NCBI RefSeq assembly: GCF_003461625.1
Contig: NZ_QTXL01000008.1
Location: 83,582-147,581, forward strand
Direction: 5' to 3'
Source of the DNA: Clostridium sp. AF15-31
Lineage (GTDB): Bacteria > Bacillota > Clostridia > Lachnospirales > Lachnospiraceae
Length of the DNA stretch: 64,000 nt
The notes under the pieces are model-generated. The model made no database searches. It had not been told where the DNA came from and saw only the letters and a list, made by a program, of their open reading frames with translations. Every line of letters starts with the position of its first letter. Positions within the stretch are counted from its first letter, which is position 1. Positions 34,957 to 44,622 of this stretch are shown here, piece after piece. Made by a program: the position numbers and the translations under genes.

Positions 34957-36366
34957 ATGTTTAAGCAACGAGGCGCGAAGAAAACGGGTCTTAATATATT
35001 GATCATAGGATGCGGTAAGGTCGGAACGGCACTGACCAGACAGTTATGCAAGGAAGGGCATGATATAACAGTCATTGATAAAAATGCGGATAAGGTTGAG
35101 ATGAACGTCAATCAGTATGACGTTATGGGAATCTGCGGAAATGGTGCAAGCTACAGTGTGCTGATGGAAGCCGGTGTGGAGAATGCCGATCTTGTGATCG
35201 CAGTAACAAATTCTGACGAGCTGAACCTGCTTTGTTGTACGATCGCAAAACAGGGACGTGACTGCGCAACGGTAGCGCGTGTCAGAAATCCGGACTACAG
35301 CAAGGAGATAAAATATCTGAAAAAGAGTCTGGGACTTACCATGGTCATCAATCCGGAGCTTGAAACAGCAACGGAGGTTGCGCGTGTACTTTATATGCCG
35401 ACAGCTTTGGAAATCAATTCCTTTGCACATGGTCAGGCAGAGATGACGAAGATCAAGATTCCGGAGCATAATATGTTAGATGGACTGTCTGTGGCACATC
35501 TTGGTCAGCAGCTTATGGATCGAGCGAAGAATATCAATATTCTGATTTGTGCGGTTGAAAGAGATGGAGAAGTCTATATTCCATCCGGTCATTTTAAACT
35601 GCATGCAGGAGATGTTCTTTCGTTTGTAGGATCCCGTCCGATGAGCCGTGCATTTCTTGATTTTATCGGATTCAAGACAAATCGTGTCAGTGATGCGATG
35701 ATCGTCGGCGGTGGTGACGTTGCATATTATCTTGCAAGTCAGTTGATCAATATGGGAATCAATGTAAAGATCATTGAGAAAGAGAAGGATCGTTGTGAGC
35801 GACTCAGTATTCTGCTTCCGAAAGCAGTTATTATCAATGCAGACGGAACCGATCAGGATGTATTAAAGGAAGAAGGCTTAAGCAATGCAGAATCCTTTGT
35901 TGCTTTAACCGGGATTGACGAGGAAAATATCCTCCTGACACTGCATGCCAGACATGTTTCGGATGCAAAGACCATCACGAAGATCAACCGTAGTAATTTC
36001 AAGGAAATAATTAATAATCTGAACCTTGGAAGTGTATTTTATCCGAGTTTTATTACAGCGGAGACTATTACTGCTTATGTTCGTGCGAAATCAAATACAC
36101 GTTCCATGAACAGCTGTGTGCAGACGTTATATCATATGTTTGATTTCCGGGTAGAGGCGATCGAGTTCCGTGTGGATGAAGCATCCGAGGTAACGGGTAA
36201 GCCACTGATGGATCTGAAGTTAAAGAAGGATGTACTGATCGCGTTTATCAATCGAAACGGTACGATCATTACACCATCCGGTCATGATACGATCGAAGTC
36301 GGGGATACCGCTATGGTAGTAACGACCCATACAGGATTTAATGATATCAGGGATATTCTGGTATAA
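34957..36366 (+). CDS. trkA: Trk potassium uptake regulatory subunit
   Basis: A 469-residue protein with two NAD-binding RCK_N domains (NILIIGCGKVGTALTRQL at the start and DAMIVGGGDVAYYLASQL near 245) and two RCK_C domains (ending DTAMVVTTHTGF). It sits on the cytoplasmic face of TrkH and gates potassium uptake in response to nucleotides. GGAGG lies 6 bases before ATG 34957; a GTG three bases earlier is less well spaced. trkH follows after 37 bp. Confidence 0.92.
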   Translation: MFKQRGAKKTGLNILIIGCGKVGTALTRQLCKEGHDITVIDKNADKVEMNVNQYDVMGICGNGASYSVLMEAGVENADLVIAVTNSDELNLLCCTIAKQGRDCATVARVRNPDYSKEIKYLKKSLGLTMVINPELETATEVARVLYMPTALEINSFAHGQAEMTKIKIPEHNMLDGLSVAHLGQQLMDRAKNINILICAVERDGEVYIPSGHFKLHAGDVLSFVGSRPMSRAFLDFIGFKTNRVSDAMIVGGGDVAYYLASQLINMGINVKIIEKEKDRCERLSILLPKAVIINADGTDQDVLKEEGLSNAESFVALTGIDEENILLTLHARHVSDAKTITKINRSNFKEIINNLNLGSVFYPSFITAETITAYVRAKSNTRSMNSCVQTLYHMFDFRVEAIEFRVDEASEVTGKPLMDLKLKKDVLIAFINRNGTIITPSGHDTIEVGDTAMVVTTHTGFNDIRDILV

Positions 36367-36403
36367 GTAATGAGTATTTTTGTAAAAGGGAAAATAGGAA
36401 GCT

Positions 36404-37864
36404 ATGAATCGGTCAATGATTTTATACGTAGTCGGACATGTGGTCATGCTGGAGGGGGTTATGCTTCTTCTGCCATGTCTGGTTTCGTTGATTTATCAGG
36501 AAAGTGAAGGAATTGATTATCTGGTGATGGCAGTTATCTGTATGCTGATTGGAGCCATCATTGTAAAACATAAACCTAAAGTAAATGTATTCTATCTGAA
36601 AGAGGGTTGTATCGCTACAGCATTGAGTTGGATAGCACTGAGTATATTTGGTGCACTTCCAATGTGCATATCAGGAGATATCCCATCTTTCACAGATGCG
36701 TTATTTGAGACGATCTCCGGTTTTACAACCACAGGAGCCAGTATCTTAAACGATGTGGAAGCATTATCCCGGACGACGTTGTTCTGGCGAAGCTTTACAC
36801 ACTGGATCGGTGGCATGGGTGTGCTGGTGTTTCTGCTTGCGGTATTGCCGCTTAGTGGCGGATCAAATATCAATCTGATGAAAGCAGAGAGCCCGGGACC
36901 TTCTGTTGGTAAGCTTGTACCGAAGATCAAGTATACGGCGCGAATATTATATGTTATCTACATTGTATTAACGGCTATAGAGATCATCTTGTTAATAGCC
37001 GGGAAAATGCCGGTATTCCATGCATTCTGTACCGGATTCGGAACAGCGGGTACAGGTGGATTCGGAACAAAGAATGATAGCTTTGCCAGCTTTTCGCCAT
37101 ATCTGCAGTGGGTGGTAACAATCTTTATGATCTTATTCGGCGTGAATTTTAATGCATACTATCTGATTTTATTTGGCAATATCAAAAAGGCATTGAAGAT
37201 GGAGGAGGTGCGAACCTATTTCCTCATTATTGTGGCAGCGATCGCAGTTCTTGTATTGAATCTGATTCATACAATGGATGGATTCTGGACAGTACTCCGT
37301 CATGCATCGTTCCAGGTCGCTTCGATCATAACAACAACCGGATTCTCCAGTGTGGATTTTGACCTGTGGAACCAGACATGTAGGACGATACTGGTTATTC
37401 TGATGTTCATTGGTGCATGTGCAGGCAGTACCGGTGGTGGTATCAAGGTATCCCGATTTATCATCGTGGTAAAAAGTGTGGTAAAAGAGTTGAATTCCTA
37501 TCTGCATCCAAAGAGTATCAAGAAGATCAAAATGGACGGCAAGCCGATAGAGCATGAAGTGGTACGTGCGGTAAATGTATATTTTATAACATTTATCATT
37601 CTGTTTACAGCATCCGTACTGCTGATCTCCTTTGAGGGAAAAGATATGACATCAAACTTTACTGCGGTTGCGGCAACGATCAATAACATTGGACCGGGAC
37701 TGGAGCTGGTAGGACCGACGAAGAATTTCAATGTATATGGCACATTTTCCAAATACGTGTTAATGTTCGATATGCTTGCCGGAAGACTGGAGCTGTTCCC
37801 ATTGCTCTTGTTGTTCTATCCGCCGGCATGGAAAGAATTACTGGCGGTCAGACGCAGAAAATAA
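36404..37864 (+). CDS. trkH: Trk potassium transporter membrane subunit
   Basis: A 486-residue membrane protein with the four pore loops of TrkH/KtrB: SGFTTTGASI, GTGGFGTKNDSF, TTTGFSSVDFD and NNIGPGLELVGP. Each supplies a selectivity-filter glycine. It conducts potassium inward under control of TrkA, encoded just before it. It converges on the PucR gene with a gap of only 59 bp. Confidence 0.93.
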   Translation: MNRSMILYVVGHVVMLEGVMLLLPCLVSLIYQESEGIDYLVMAVICMLIGAIIVKHKPKVNVFYLKEGCIATALSWIALSIFGALPMCISGDIPSFTDALFETISGFTTTGASILNDVEALSRTTLFWRSFTHWIGGMGVLVFLLAVLPLSGGSNINLMKAESPGPSVGKLVPKIKYTARILYVIYIVLTAIEIILLIAGKMPVFHAFCTGFGTAGTGGFGTKNDSFASFSPYLQWVVTIFMILFGVNFNAYYLILFGNIKKALKMEEVRTYFLIIVAAIAVLVLNLIHTMDGFWTVLRHASFQVASIITTTGFSSVDFDLWNQTCRTILVILMFIGACAGSTGGGIKVSRFIIVVKSVVKELNSYLHPKSIKKIKMDGKPIEHEVVRAVNVYFITFIILFTASVLLISFEGKDMTSNFTAVAATINNIGPGLELVGPTKNFNVYGTFSKYVLMFDMLAGRLELFPLLLLFYPPAWKELLAVRRRK

Positions 37865-37923
37865 CAGGCCAATTAATGACCGGATATATGATGTACATGA
37901 TATTAAAATGTGCTGCAGCAGAT

Positions 37924-39180
37924 TCAGGAAAACAAATCAAGATAACTGCGTACCTGAAATGCGGTCATCAGTTCAAAACGAGTGGACGGATCATCTAAGG
38001 CAAGATGTAAGTCCTCTCTTAATATACGGACACGATAATTGACGGTGTTCCTGTGACAGAACAAGGCACCGGCAATTTTTTGTATACTGCCATCACAGAG
38101 CAGATACTGATAGAGCGTTTCCAGATAATTCGTATGGTGCTGCTCATCGTATGTAATGATGGAGCCCAGGGTATCATTTACATATTCTCTAAGCACATCC
38201 GTATCATTTACAGATAAAAGAAGCTTATAGAATCCCATATCATCGAAGAAGAACAGGCTACTGTTCTTTTTTTGTGCCATCAGGGCGGCGCACTGTCCCT
38301 GTAAAAATGCCTGACTTAATCCGGTCAGGTCTTTGGTTGGCGCACTGATTCCGATATACATGGAAGTTGTTCCGGCAGATTCTCCCATATGATATAGAAG
38401 CCGTGTAAGCTCCTGTTCGAGCCGTTCATTTGACTGCGCGGGGCTGATCAGCAGAGTATAGTTGGTGCCGTTGACAAATGTATATGGCAGATTATAGATT
38501 CTGACCAGACGTGTCAACAGATTCTGAAGGAAACTTCCGGCGGTATTTGCATAACCGGATGAGATGGTGGAATGTTCAGACTGCTGGATAGAGGTATTTG
38601 TCTGTGCAGCGGTTGGTTTCATGGATGCTGTATCACGCAAATCTGATATATATACGAGATGGTATTGTGCATCCGCCTGAAAACCATGTTCATATAAGAC
38701 AGGTAGGCTGATTTCCATCAGAGCTTTGTCATTTGGGTGAAGGATCACGCGCGAAAGGGCTGTTGAGATTGCCTGACTGGTCTGGGTATCATCAAATATC
38801 CGATTGTAATAATCGTGTGTGATATCGAAGATCCGTGTTTCCCATGGCATAAGAAAGAGCGGGTAATGCTTCCGATCGCACAGCATACGGATACGGTCGG
38901 AGATATCGGAACGGTTCAGATGTCCGCCGATATTGATAATAAGGCCGCAGGTTTTATGCTCGATCAGCCCTTTGATGAAGTTATATAACCAGTATTCATT
39001 TCCGCATAGAACGCCGGTCGTAATGATCAGTTCACCGCCATGCAGGAATTCCAATGTACCGGGATCTTCTGATATATAGACCCAGTTCATCAGATGATCC
39101 AGTCCTTCTTCCCCTGCGATCAGATCCAGACCATAGGTGCTTTTTGTTTCTTTATATAAATCTCTTAATAATATTGCCAT
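37924..39180 (-). CDS. PucR-family transcriptional regulator
   Basis: A 418-residue regulator on the reverse strand. The N-terminal PucR domain (about 5-125, GLDLIAGEEGLDHLMNWVYI and GELIITTG) is followed by a GGDEF-like middle and a C-terminal HTH_30 (about 355-412, GSIQKIAGALFCHRNTVNYR). PucR proteins control purine, amino-acid or amine catabolism. It is divergent from a GabT-like aminotransferase, and the shared 418-bp region has a clean palindrome at 39387-39403, so it probably regulates that gene. Confidence 0.88.
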   Translation of the reverse strand: MAILLRDLYKETKSTYGLDLIAGEEGLDHLMNWVYISEDPGTLEFLHGGELIITTGVLCGNEYWLYNFIKGLIEHKTCGLIINIGGHLNRSDISDRIRMLCDRKHYPLFLMPWETRIFDITHDYYNRIFDDTQTSQAISTALSRVILHPNDKALMEISLPVLYEHGFQADAQYHLVYISDLRDTASMKPTAAQTNTSIQQSEHSTISSGYANTAGSFLQNLLTRLVRIYNLPYTFVNGTNYTLLISPAQSNERLEQELTRLLYHMGESAGTTSMYIGISAPTKDLTGLSQAFLQGQCAALMAQKKNSSLFFFDDMGFYKLLLSVNDTDVLREYVNDTLGSIITYDEQHHTNYLETLYQYLLCDGSIQKIAGALFCHRNTVNYRVRILREDLHLALDDPSTRFELMTAFQVRSYLDLFS

Positions 39181-39386
39181 ATATAAGATCCTTTCTTAGC
39201 AGAATTTGATAATTGTTACTTGTCTATGTATAAGAAGTCCGTTCAATCAAAATATGATCTGCGCGTATCGGCTTGGCGGTGGCTTATTGATTTCAAGCAG
39301 TTTGAACATGATTGCCTAATATTTACTTAATTATATAAGGTTTATATTAGCTGCTGCTTAATATAATAAACCACTGATTTGTGCTA

Positions 39387-39403
39387 TGGATTACAATAAT
39401 CCA
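39387..39403. promoter_or_regulatory. Palindrome in the PucR/aminotransferase intergenic region
   Basis: TGGATTA, CAA, TAATCCA is a perfect 7-3-7 inverted repeat, and CTATGG/CCATAG partly encloses it. A looser inverted repeat (GGTTTATATTA with TAATATAATAAACC) lies at about 39339-39372. The gap 39181-39598 contains no gene. The palindrome is a candidate operator for the PucR protein. Confidence 0.5.
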
Positions 39404-39598
39404 ACAATACCATAGAAAATATGTGCCTGTCAAACATATGATTGTGCTATCAGCACAAATTAGGGTGGGAGTTTTGTGCTGGCGGGATATGGTGATCGGT
39501 TTTTATGAATGGCATACTGTAGAAAATTCAAAAGAGCAAATAAATGAACGGCACAGATACAAAAGCCGTTCGTATTAAGAAGATGGAGGATGATACAT

Positions 39599-40957
39599 AT
39601 GTTAAGAACAGATTTACCGGAAATAATAACAGAGACTTTACCCGGCCCTAAGGCACAGGCAATCATAGACAGGAGAGCACAGGCAGTTCCCAATGCGATT
39701 CGTTGCGCATATCCAGTCGTTATAGAACGTGGTGAAGGAGCCATGATCGAGGATGTCGATGGCAATAAGTTCTTGGATTGGATCGGCGGTGTCGGTGTAT
39801 TGAATATCGGATTTTCTCAGCCGGAAGTCGTTGAAGCAGTAAAAGCACAGGCAGATAAATATTTCCACGGCATGTTCAATGTCGTAACACATGAAGGCTA
39901 TGTAGCACTCGCAGAGAAGTTATCCGGCATTGCACCTGTAAAGGGTGATAGCAAGAAAGCATTCTTTGCAAACAGTGGTGCCGAAGCAGACGAGAATGCC
40001 GTTAAGGTAGCAAAGGCATATACAAAGCGTCCGAATATCATCGTATTTTCCGGTGCATTCCATGGAAGAACACATTTTACAATGGCGATGACATCCAAGA
40101 AAGCATATGCAAAAGATATGGGACCGTTAGCAGCCGGCGTGTTCCGTGCACAGTTCCCATATTATTATAGAAATCCGGAAGGAATGCCTGAGAATAAGGC
40201 AGTTGATTACTATATCAAATCTATCTACGATGTATTTGAACAGTGTGCGGCAGCGGACACGATCGCAGCGATCGTTGTTGAGCCGCTTCAGGGCGAAGGT
40301 GGTTTCATCCCTGCACCGATCGAATGGGTAAAAGCAGTCCGTAAGATCTGTGATGAAAATGGTATCCTGTTGATCGCAGATGAGGTACAGAGCGGTTTCT
40401 GCAGAACCGGTCGTATGTTTGCTTCTGTTTACTGGCAGGAGGCAGGTGTAGAGCCTGATATCATCGCAACAGCAAAATCCATTGCAGCCGGCGTGCCATT
40501 ATCAGCTATTATTGCAAGAACTGAGGTTATGGATGCAGTTCCGGCAGGAACGATTGGTGGAACCTATTGTGGAAATCCACTGGCATGTGCCGCATCCTTG
40601 AAGACGATCGAGATCATGGAGAGAGAGCATCTGGCAGAGCGTTCCTGTGAGATCGGTAAGAAAGTAACAGAGCGTTATTTGGAAATGCAGAAGAAATATC
40701 CGGTCATCGGTGATGTCAGAGGACTTGGCGGTATGATCGGTATCGAATTCGTAAAAGATCAGGAAACAAAAGAACCGGATGCAGCATTTACATCTGACCT
40801 GATCCAGACCTGTGCGAAGAAAGGTCTGTTAGTAGAAGGCGCAGGAACTTACAACAATGTAATCCGTTTCCTTGCACCGCTTGTAATGACAGATGAGCAG
40901 CTTGCAGCCGGTCTTGATATTTTTGAAGCATCTATTAAGGAATGTCTGAAACATTAA
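39599..40957 (+). CDS. Class III aminotransferase, 4-aminobutyrate aminotransferase-like
   Basis: A 452-residue PLP enzyme. The cofactor Lys is K293 in IIATAKSIAAG; other family marks are ANSGAEADENAVKVAKA, the FHGRTHFTMAMT loop, EPLQGEGGF and DEVQSGFCRTG. Overall it is closest to GabT, which moves the amino group of 4-aminobutyrate to 2-oxoglutarate giving succinate semialdehyde and glutamate; ornithine or other omega-amino acids are alternatives. GGAGG lies 9 bases before ATG 39599. It stands alone, divergent from a PucR regulator, and ends at a terminator. Confidence 0.88.
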   Translation: MLRTDLPEIITETLPGPKAQAIIDRRAQAVPNAIRCAYPVVIERGEGAMIEDVDGNKFLDWIGGVGVLNIGFSQPEVVEAVKAQADKYFHGMFNVVTHEGYVALAEKLSGIAPVKGDSKKAFFANSGAEADENAVKVAKAYTKRPNIIVFSGAFHGRTHFTMAMTSKKAYAKDMGPLAAGVFRAQFPYYYRNPEGMPENKAVDYYIKSIYDVFEQCAAADTIAAIVVEPLQGEGGFIPAPIEWVKAVRKICDENGILLIADEVQSGFCRTGRMFASVYWQEAGVEPDIIATAKSIAAGVPLSAIIARTEVMDAVPAGTIGGTYCGNPLACAASLKTIEIMEREHLAERSCEIGKKVTERYLEMQKKYPVIGDVRGLGGMIGIEFVKDQETKEPDAAFTSDLIQTCAKKGLLVEGAGTYNNVIRFLAPLVMTDEQLAAGLDIFEASIKECLKH

Positions 40958-40983
40958 TAATCATTAGAAATTATAAGAAATAA

Positions 40984-41020
40984 TTTAAAATGATTTAAAA
41001 TCATTAGAAATCATTTTAAA
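40984..41020. repeat. AT-rich inverted repeat
   Basis: TTTAAAATGATTT (40984-40996) and AAATCATTTTAAA (41008-41020) are exact inverted repeats with an 11-bp spacer that itself contains ATCATT. AATCATTAGAAAT occurs twice nearby. Role unknown. Confidence 0.45.
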
Positions 41021-41032
41021 TTAGTGTAAATA

Positions 41033-41096
41033 CAGTCATTTTGGATGATGAATTGCTCCAAATGGAGCAATCCGTTGCCTGAAATGGCTGTTTTTT
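41033..41096 (+). terminator. Branched terminator after the aminotransferase gene
   Basis: CAGTCATTT (41033-41041) pairs with AAATGGCTG (41082-41090, one wobble), followed by TTTTTT. An inner hairpin ATTGCTCC/GGAGCAAT (41052-41071) sits inside. Confidence 0.7.
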
Positions 41097-41256
41097 GTTA
41101 AAAACAGTATATAATAGTGTTTAAATATAATGTAACCGGATCATTTATAAATCTTAATCGCTCCGCAATATAGATGATGGCATTTTGATGCATTTGGATG
41201 CTATAAACATGGAGTGAACTCCAGAAAAGGGAGAATTATATAAAAAGACGGGAGGT

Positions 41257-42036
41257 ATGCAGGGAAAATTGAAGAAATTATGGCTTAGAATAGTATTATT
41301 CATAGCAGGATTTGCGGGAGTATTCATATTTCTGTATCCATTTGTTACGAAGGGGATTAAAAACATAGGAAATCTTACGGGAGTTGTTCTTGGTATCTGC
41401 CTGATCTTATATGCGGCATGGTTCCACAGGGTGAATCGCCGGATGAAAAAATGGATGACCCGGACTGCCGGAAAAATAATATGCGGGATCGTTTTGCTGA
41501 TTGTATTAGTTGCAGTTGGATTTGCGGCAGCAGGTACGATATGCATGATACGGGCATCGAAGAGCGCTCCGAAGGATGAATCGGTTATGATCGTGCTTGG
41601 CTGTGGTGTAAATGGCGATCGTCCAAGCCTGATGCTGACGGAACGCTTAGATGCGGCATATGATTATCTGAACACACATGAAGAGGTTGTGTGTATTCTG
41701 TCCGGTGGACAGGGAAAAGGTGAGAATATCAGCGAAGCGGAGTGCATGTACCGGTATCTGACAGAAAAAGGAATTGCACAGGACCGTTTATATAAGGAAG
41801 ACCGGTCAACCTCGACCCGAGAGAATCTTCTATATTCAAAGAAGATCATAGAGGAGAAGAATCTGGATCCGCAGGTTATTATCGTAACAAATGAATTTCA
41901 TGAATACCGTGCATCTGTTATTGCAGAACATACAGGTATAAAACCATCGGCGGTGTGCGGGAAAACAGCGTGGTGGTTATTGCCAACTTATTATCTGAGG
42001 GAGCTTTACGGAATCGTCTTTGAATGGATTTTTTAG
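41257..42036 (+). CDS. YdcF/DUF218-family membrane protein
   Basis: A 259-residue protein with two or three N-terminal membrane helices (about 8-30, 37-52, 72-95) and a DUF218 domain (about 110-255) with the conserved VMIVLGCGVNGDRPSLML, LSGGQGKGENISEAECM and VTNEFHEYRA segments. SanA/ElyC/YdcF relatives affect cell-envelope precursor metabolism, but the reaction is unsettled. The start is uncertain: GGGAGG is only one base from ATG 41257, so the in-frame TTG at 41269 may be used. It precedes the two-component/dlt cluster but is separated by its promoter. Confidence 0.8.
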   Translation: MQGKLKKLWLRIVLFIAGFAGVFIFLYPFVTKGIKNIGNLTGVVLGICLILYAAWFHRVNRRMKKWMTRTAGKIICGIVLLIVLVAVGFAAAGTICMIRASKSAPKDESVMIVLGCGVNGDRPSLMLTERLDAAYDYLNTHEEVVCILSGGQGKGENISEAECMYRYLTEKGIAQDRLYKEDRSTSTRENLLYSKKIIEEKNLDPQVIIVTNEFHEYRASVIAEHTGIKPSAVCGKTAWWLLPTYYLRELYGIVFEWIF

Positions 42037-42110
42037 ATAGCTTAAACAAAAAACTTAAGAATCTTAAAAATTTAGATACAAAAAGGATGTAATTTTCTGG
42101 TATAACCTGA

Positions 42111-42169
42111 CTTAACAAATCTTAACAACACCTGACGCATACTTGAATTATAGATGCAAATGCTATAAT
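42111..42169 (+). promoter_or_regulatory. Promoter with PhoP-box-like repeats before the dlt regulator
   Basis: CTTAACA occurs at 42111-42117 and 42121-42127, a 10-bp period, matching the TTAACA-type direct repeats bound by PhoP-like OmpR regulators. An extended -10 TGCTATAAT (42161-42169) follows, with TTGAAT at 42143. Related CTTAAGA/CTTAAAA sequences lie at about 42054-42068. It suggests autoregulation of the downstream response-regulator gene. Confidence 0.55.
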
Positions 42170-42228
42170 GTTGGGGTGGTTATTGAAAGTTAAAATCAGG
42201 GCATATTAGAAAAAGAGAGGATATGGTT

Positions 42229-42984
42229 ATGATTTTAAAAAATAACAAAACAATAGATGAAGAGAAGGAAAAGGGATTGTTGTCCGAACAGGAAGCGAAG
42301 ATTCTGATCGTAGATGATGAAAAGGATATCCGGAAGCTTGTAGGTATTTACCTGAAAAAGCAGGGGTATAAAACACTGGAAGCAGAGAACGGACAGATGG
42401 CGATCGATATTATGAAAGAACATTCGGATATTGATCTGGTTATTATGGATATTATGATGCCTGGAATGTCGGGAACCGAAAGCTGTGCGGCTATCCGGGA
42501 ATTCTCATCGGTTCCGGTGCTGTTCTTAACAGCCAAGACACAGGAACCGGACAAGAATGAGGCATACGATATCGGTGGAGATGATTTCTTAAGTAAGCCA
42601 TTTGAACAGAGTGAGCTGATCCGGAAGGTGAAAGCACTGATCCGACGTTATAATGTTTATAAAGGAAGAGAAGATAATGCGGATGGAATACTTCGTGTCG
42701 GAACAATATCGATCGATCCATATAAGCGTGTGGTAACGAAAGAAGACGAAGTCATCCATCTGACGGATAAAGAATTTGCACTGCTGTTTTTTCTTGTGAA
42801 GAATCGTGGTAGATCCTGGAATCTGGATGAACTATATGAGAATATCTGGCAGGAAAAATATCTTCCTTCATCGTCCAATACGGTCATGGTGCATGTGCTC
42901 AGGCTTCGACAGAAGATCGAGGAGAACCCGGCACAGCCTGAGATCATAAGAACGATTTATGGAAAAGGATATCAGGTGGATTAA
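42229..42984 (+). CDS. OmpR-family response regulator of the dlt cluster
   Basis: A 251-residue regulator. A 22-residue polar extension precedes the receiver domain, whose phospho-acceptor is D74 in IMDIMMPG, with Lys in LSKPF. The C-terminal winged helix ends TIYGKGYQVD. I choose the ATG at 42229 because AGAGAGG is 8 bases away; the one at 42223 is too close. The kinase gene follows after 21 bp, then dltACBD, so this pair probably controls D-alanylation of teichoic acids in response to envelope stress or cationic peptides. Confidence 0.88.
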   Translation: MILKNNKTIDEEKEKGLLSEQEAKILIVDDEKDIRKLVGIYLKKQGYKTLEAENGQMAIDIMKEHSDIDLVIMDIMMPGMSGTESCAAIREFSSVPVLFLTAKTQEPDKNEAYDIGGDDFLSKPFEQSELIRKVKALIRRYNVYKGREDNADGILRVGTISIDPYKRVVTKEDEVIHLTDKEFALLFFLVKNRGRSWNLDELYENIWQEKYLPSSSNTVMVHVLRLRQKIEENPAQPEIIRTIYGKGYQVD

Positions 42985-43005
42985 AGCCTGAAAAGGTCAG
43001 ACGGA

Positions 43006-44589
43006 ATGAAAGACAGAGAAACGAGACAAAAGAATAGACGGGAAAAAAGAACAGACGAGAAGCTTACCTTAAATACGAAGCTGGTTCTGGTTATTGCAGG
43101 AAGTCTGTTACTTGCAGTCGGTTTGTTCTTCGTCTGGCTGAAAACTACAGTATATATAATTGACAAAAAGTATCTGGACGAGACAGCCACAGCCCGGCGA
43201 ACAGACGAGAAGATCGACCGCTTTTCCGATTATGTCAGGGATAATAAGGTAAAATCAACAGATATGAATGCTATTCTCAGATGGCAGCAGGAAGAGGGAA
43301 GTGTATATCTTCTTGTATATCAGAATGAGAATGTAATATATGATTCAACAAAACAGAAAAGACGTACCGCGATGGAGCGTTTTTTTAATAAGATAACAAA
43401 TGGAAACAAGAAGGGCAGAAAGCTTGCAGAGTCTGAAGAAGACAAGAAGCAGATGCTGAATAATATTAAAAACAAACGGCTGGTTGAGATTTACAGGAAG
43501 AAAAAAGAATATAAGAGACAGACAGAAAAGACAAATGAAAATGTTGGCAATGATATAGCATCTTCTGAGTCAGAATATAAAGAAACAAATCCGGTCGATA
43601 CTTCAGATGTAGAAGAATTAGCATCTCAGTATGGAAATTATGCATTTTATTCTGTGCGGTTCGAGGATGGTCTGTATGATGTCTGTATCGTGGATTACTC
43701 AGAGAAAAGAGTTTACTATTTCTGGATGACAATTGGTTTTCTGGTGTGCTCGTTTATCTTTATGATGTTTGTTATGATCTATAACGGTCGTGTGGTAAAG
43801 CGTGTAAGACGTTTGACACGGGAGGTATCCAGAATCAAAAAGAACGATATCAATGCAGCTATCACAAAATCCGGAAATGATGAGATCTATGTGCTGGCGG
43901 ATAATATTGACAGTATGAGAAATTCGATCATTCAGCAGATGAGCAAAGAAAAAGAAGCCTGGCAGGCGAACCGGGATCTTGTCACAGCAATGGCACATGA
44001 TATCCGGACACCGCTTACGGTATTGAATGGGTATCTGGATCTTCTGGAAACAAGTCAATTTGATTCGGAAGAAGAGTATAAGCAGTACGTTGATATCTGC
44101 GTGGATAAGGCAGGGCAGTTAAAAGATCTGTCAGACAAGCTGTTCCGTTACTTCTTCGTATATTCCGGACATACGGATGAACTGAAGATGGAAAAGTTTC
44201 CGGCAAAAGAATTTTTCCAACAGATGATCGGTGAATATATGTGTCTGTTAGAAGAAAAAGGAATTACATTCCAGATTAAGACGGAGGATAATTCACCGAA
44301 GATACAGATTGATGCCCCATATCTGAAACGGTTGTTTGATAATATATTTACGAATATAAGAAAATATTCGGATTACAGCAAACCGGTAGATATTAAGTAC
44401 AGTACATCGGATACGAAGGTAACATTGGTGATCAGTAATCATATAAGCAAAAGCAGAAATGAAGCAGAAAGCACAAGGATAGGAATTAAGACCTGTGAGA
44501 AAATTGCACAGGAAATGAACATAGACTTTTCAGTAAAAGAGAAGAAAGGGCAATATACAGTAACACTTGTATTTGCAATCGTGGAATAA
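43006..44589 (+). CDS. Sensor histidine kinase of the dlt cluster
   Basis: A 527-residue kinase: first membrane helix (about 25-48), an extracellular domain of about 190 residues that is rich in Lys/Glu, a second helix (about 243-265), a HAMP domain (about 266-320), H331 in MAHDIRTPLT as phospho-acceptor, and an ATPase domain. The ATP lid looks degenerate: the N box reads LFDNIFTNIRKY and no standard GxGxG G1 or G2 box is obvious at the end. It may be a diverged HATPase domain. The signal is unknown; the link to dltA, 33 bp downstream, suggests cell-wall charge control. Confidence 0.85.
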   Translation: MKDRETRQKNRREKRTDEKLTLNTKLVLVIAGSLLLAVGLFFVWLKTTVYIIDKKYLDETATARRTDEKIDRFSDYVRDNKVKSTDMNAILRWQQEEGSVYLLVYQNENVIYDSTKQKRRTAMERFFNKITNGNKKGRKLAESEEDKKQMLNNIKNKRLVEIYRKKKEYKRQTEKTNENVGNDIASSESEYKETNPVDTSDVEELASQYGNYAFYSVRFEDGLYDVCIVDYSEKRVYYFWMTIGFLVCSFIFMMFVMIYNGRVVKRVRRLTREVSRIKKNDINAAITKSGNDEIYVLADNIDSMRNSIIQQMSKEKEAWQANRDLVTAMAHDIRTPLTVLNGYLDLLETSQFDSEEEYKQYVDICVDKAGQLKDLSDKLFRYFFVYSGHTDELKMEKFPAKEFFQQMIGEYMCLLEEKGITFQIKTEDNSPKIQIDAPYLKRLFDNIFTNIRKYSDYSKPVDIKYSTSDTKVTLVISNHISKSRNEAESTRIGIKTCEKIAQEMNIDFSVKEKKGQYTVTLVFAIVE

Positions 44590-44622
44590 AGGAGGTCCGG
44601 ACAGGTTCCGGTAAAGAAAGAT

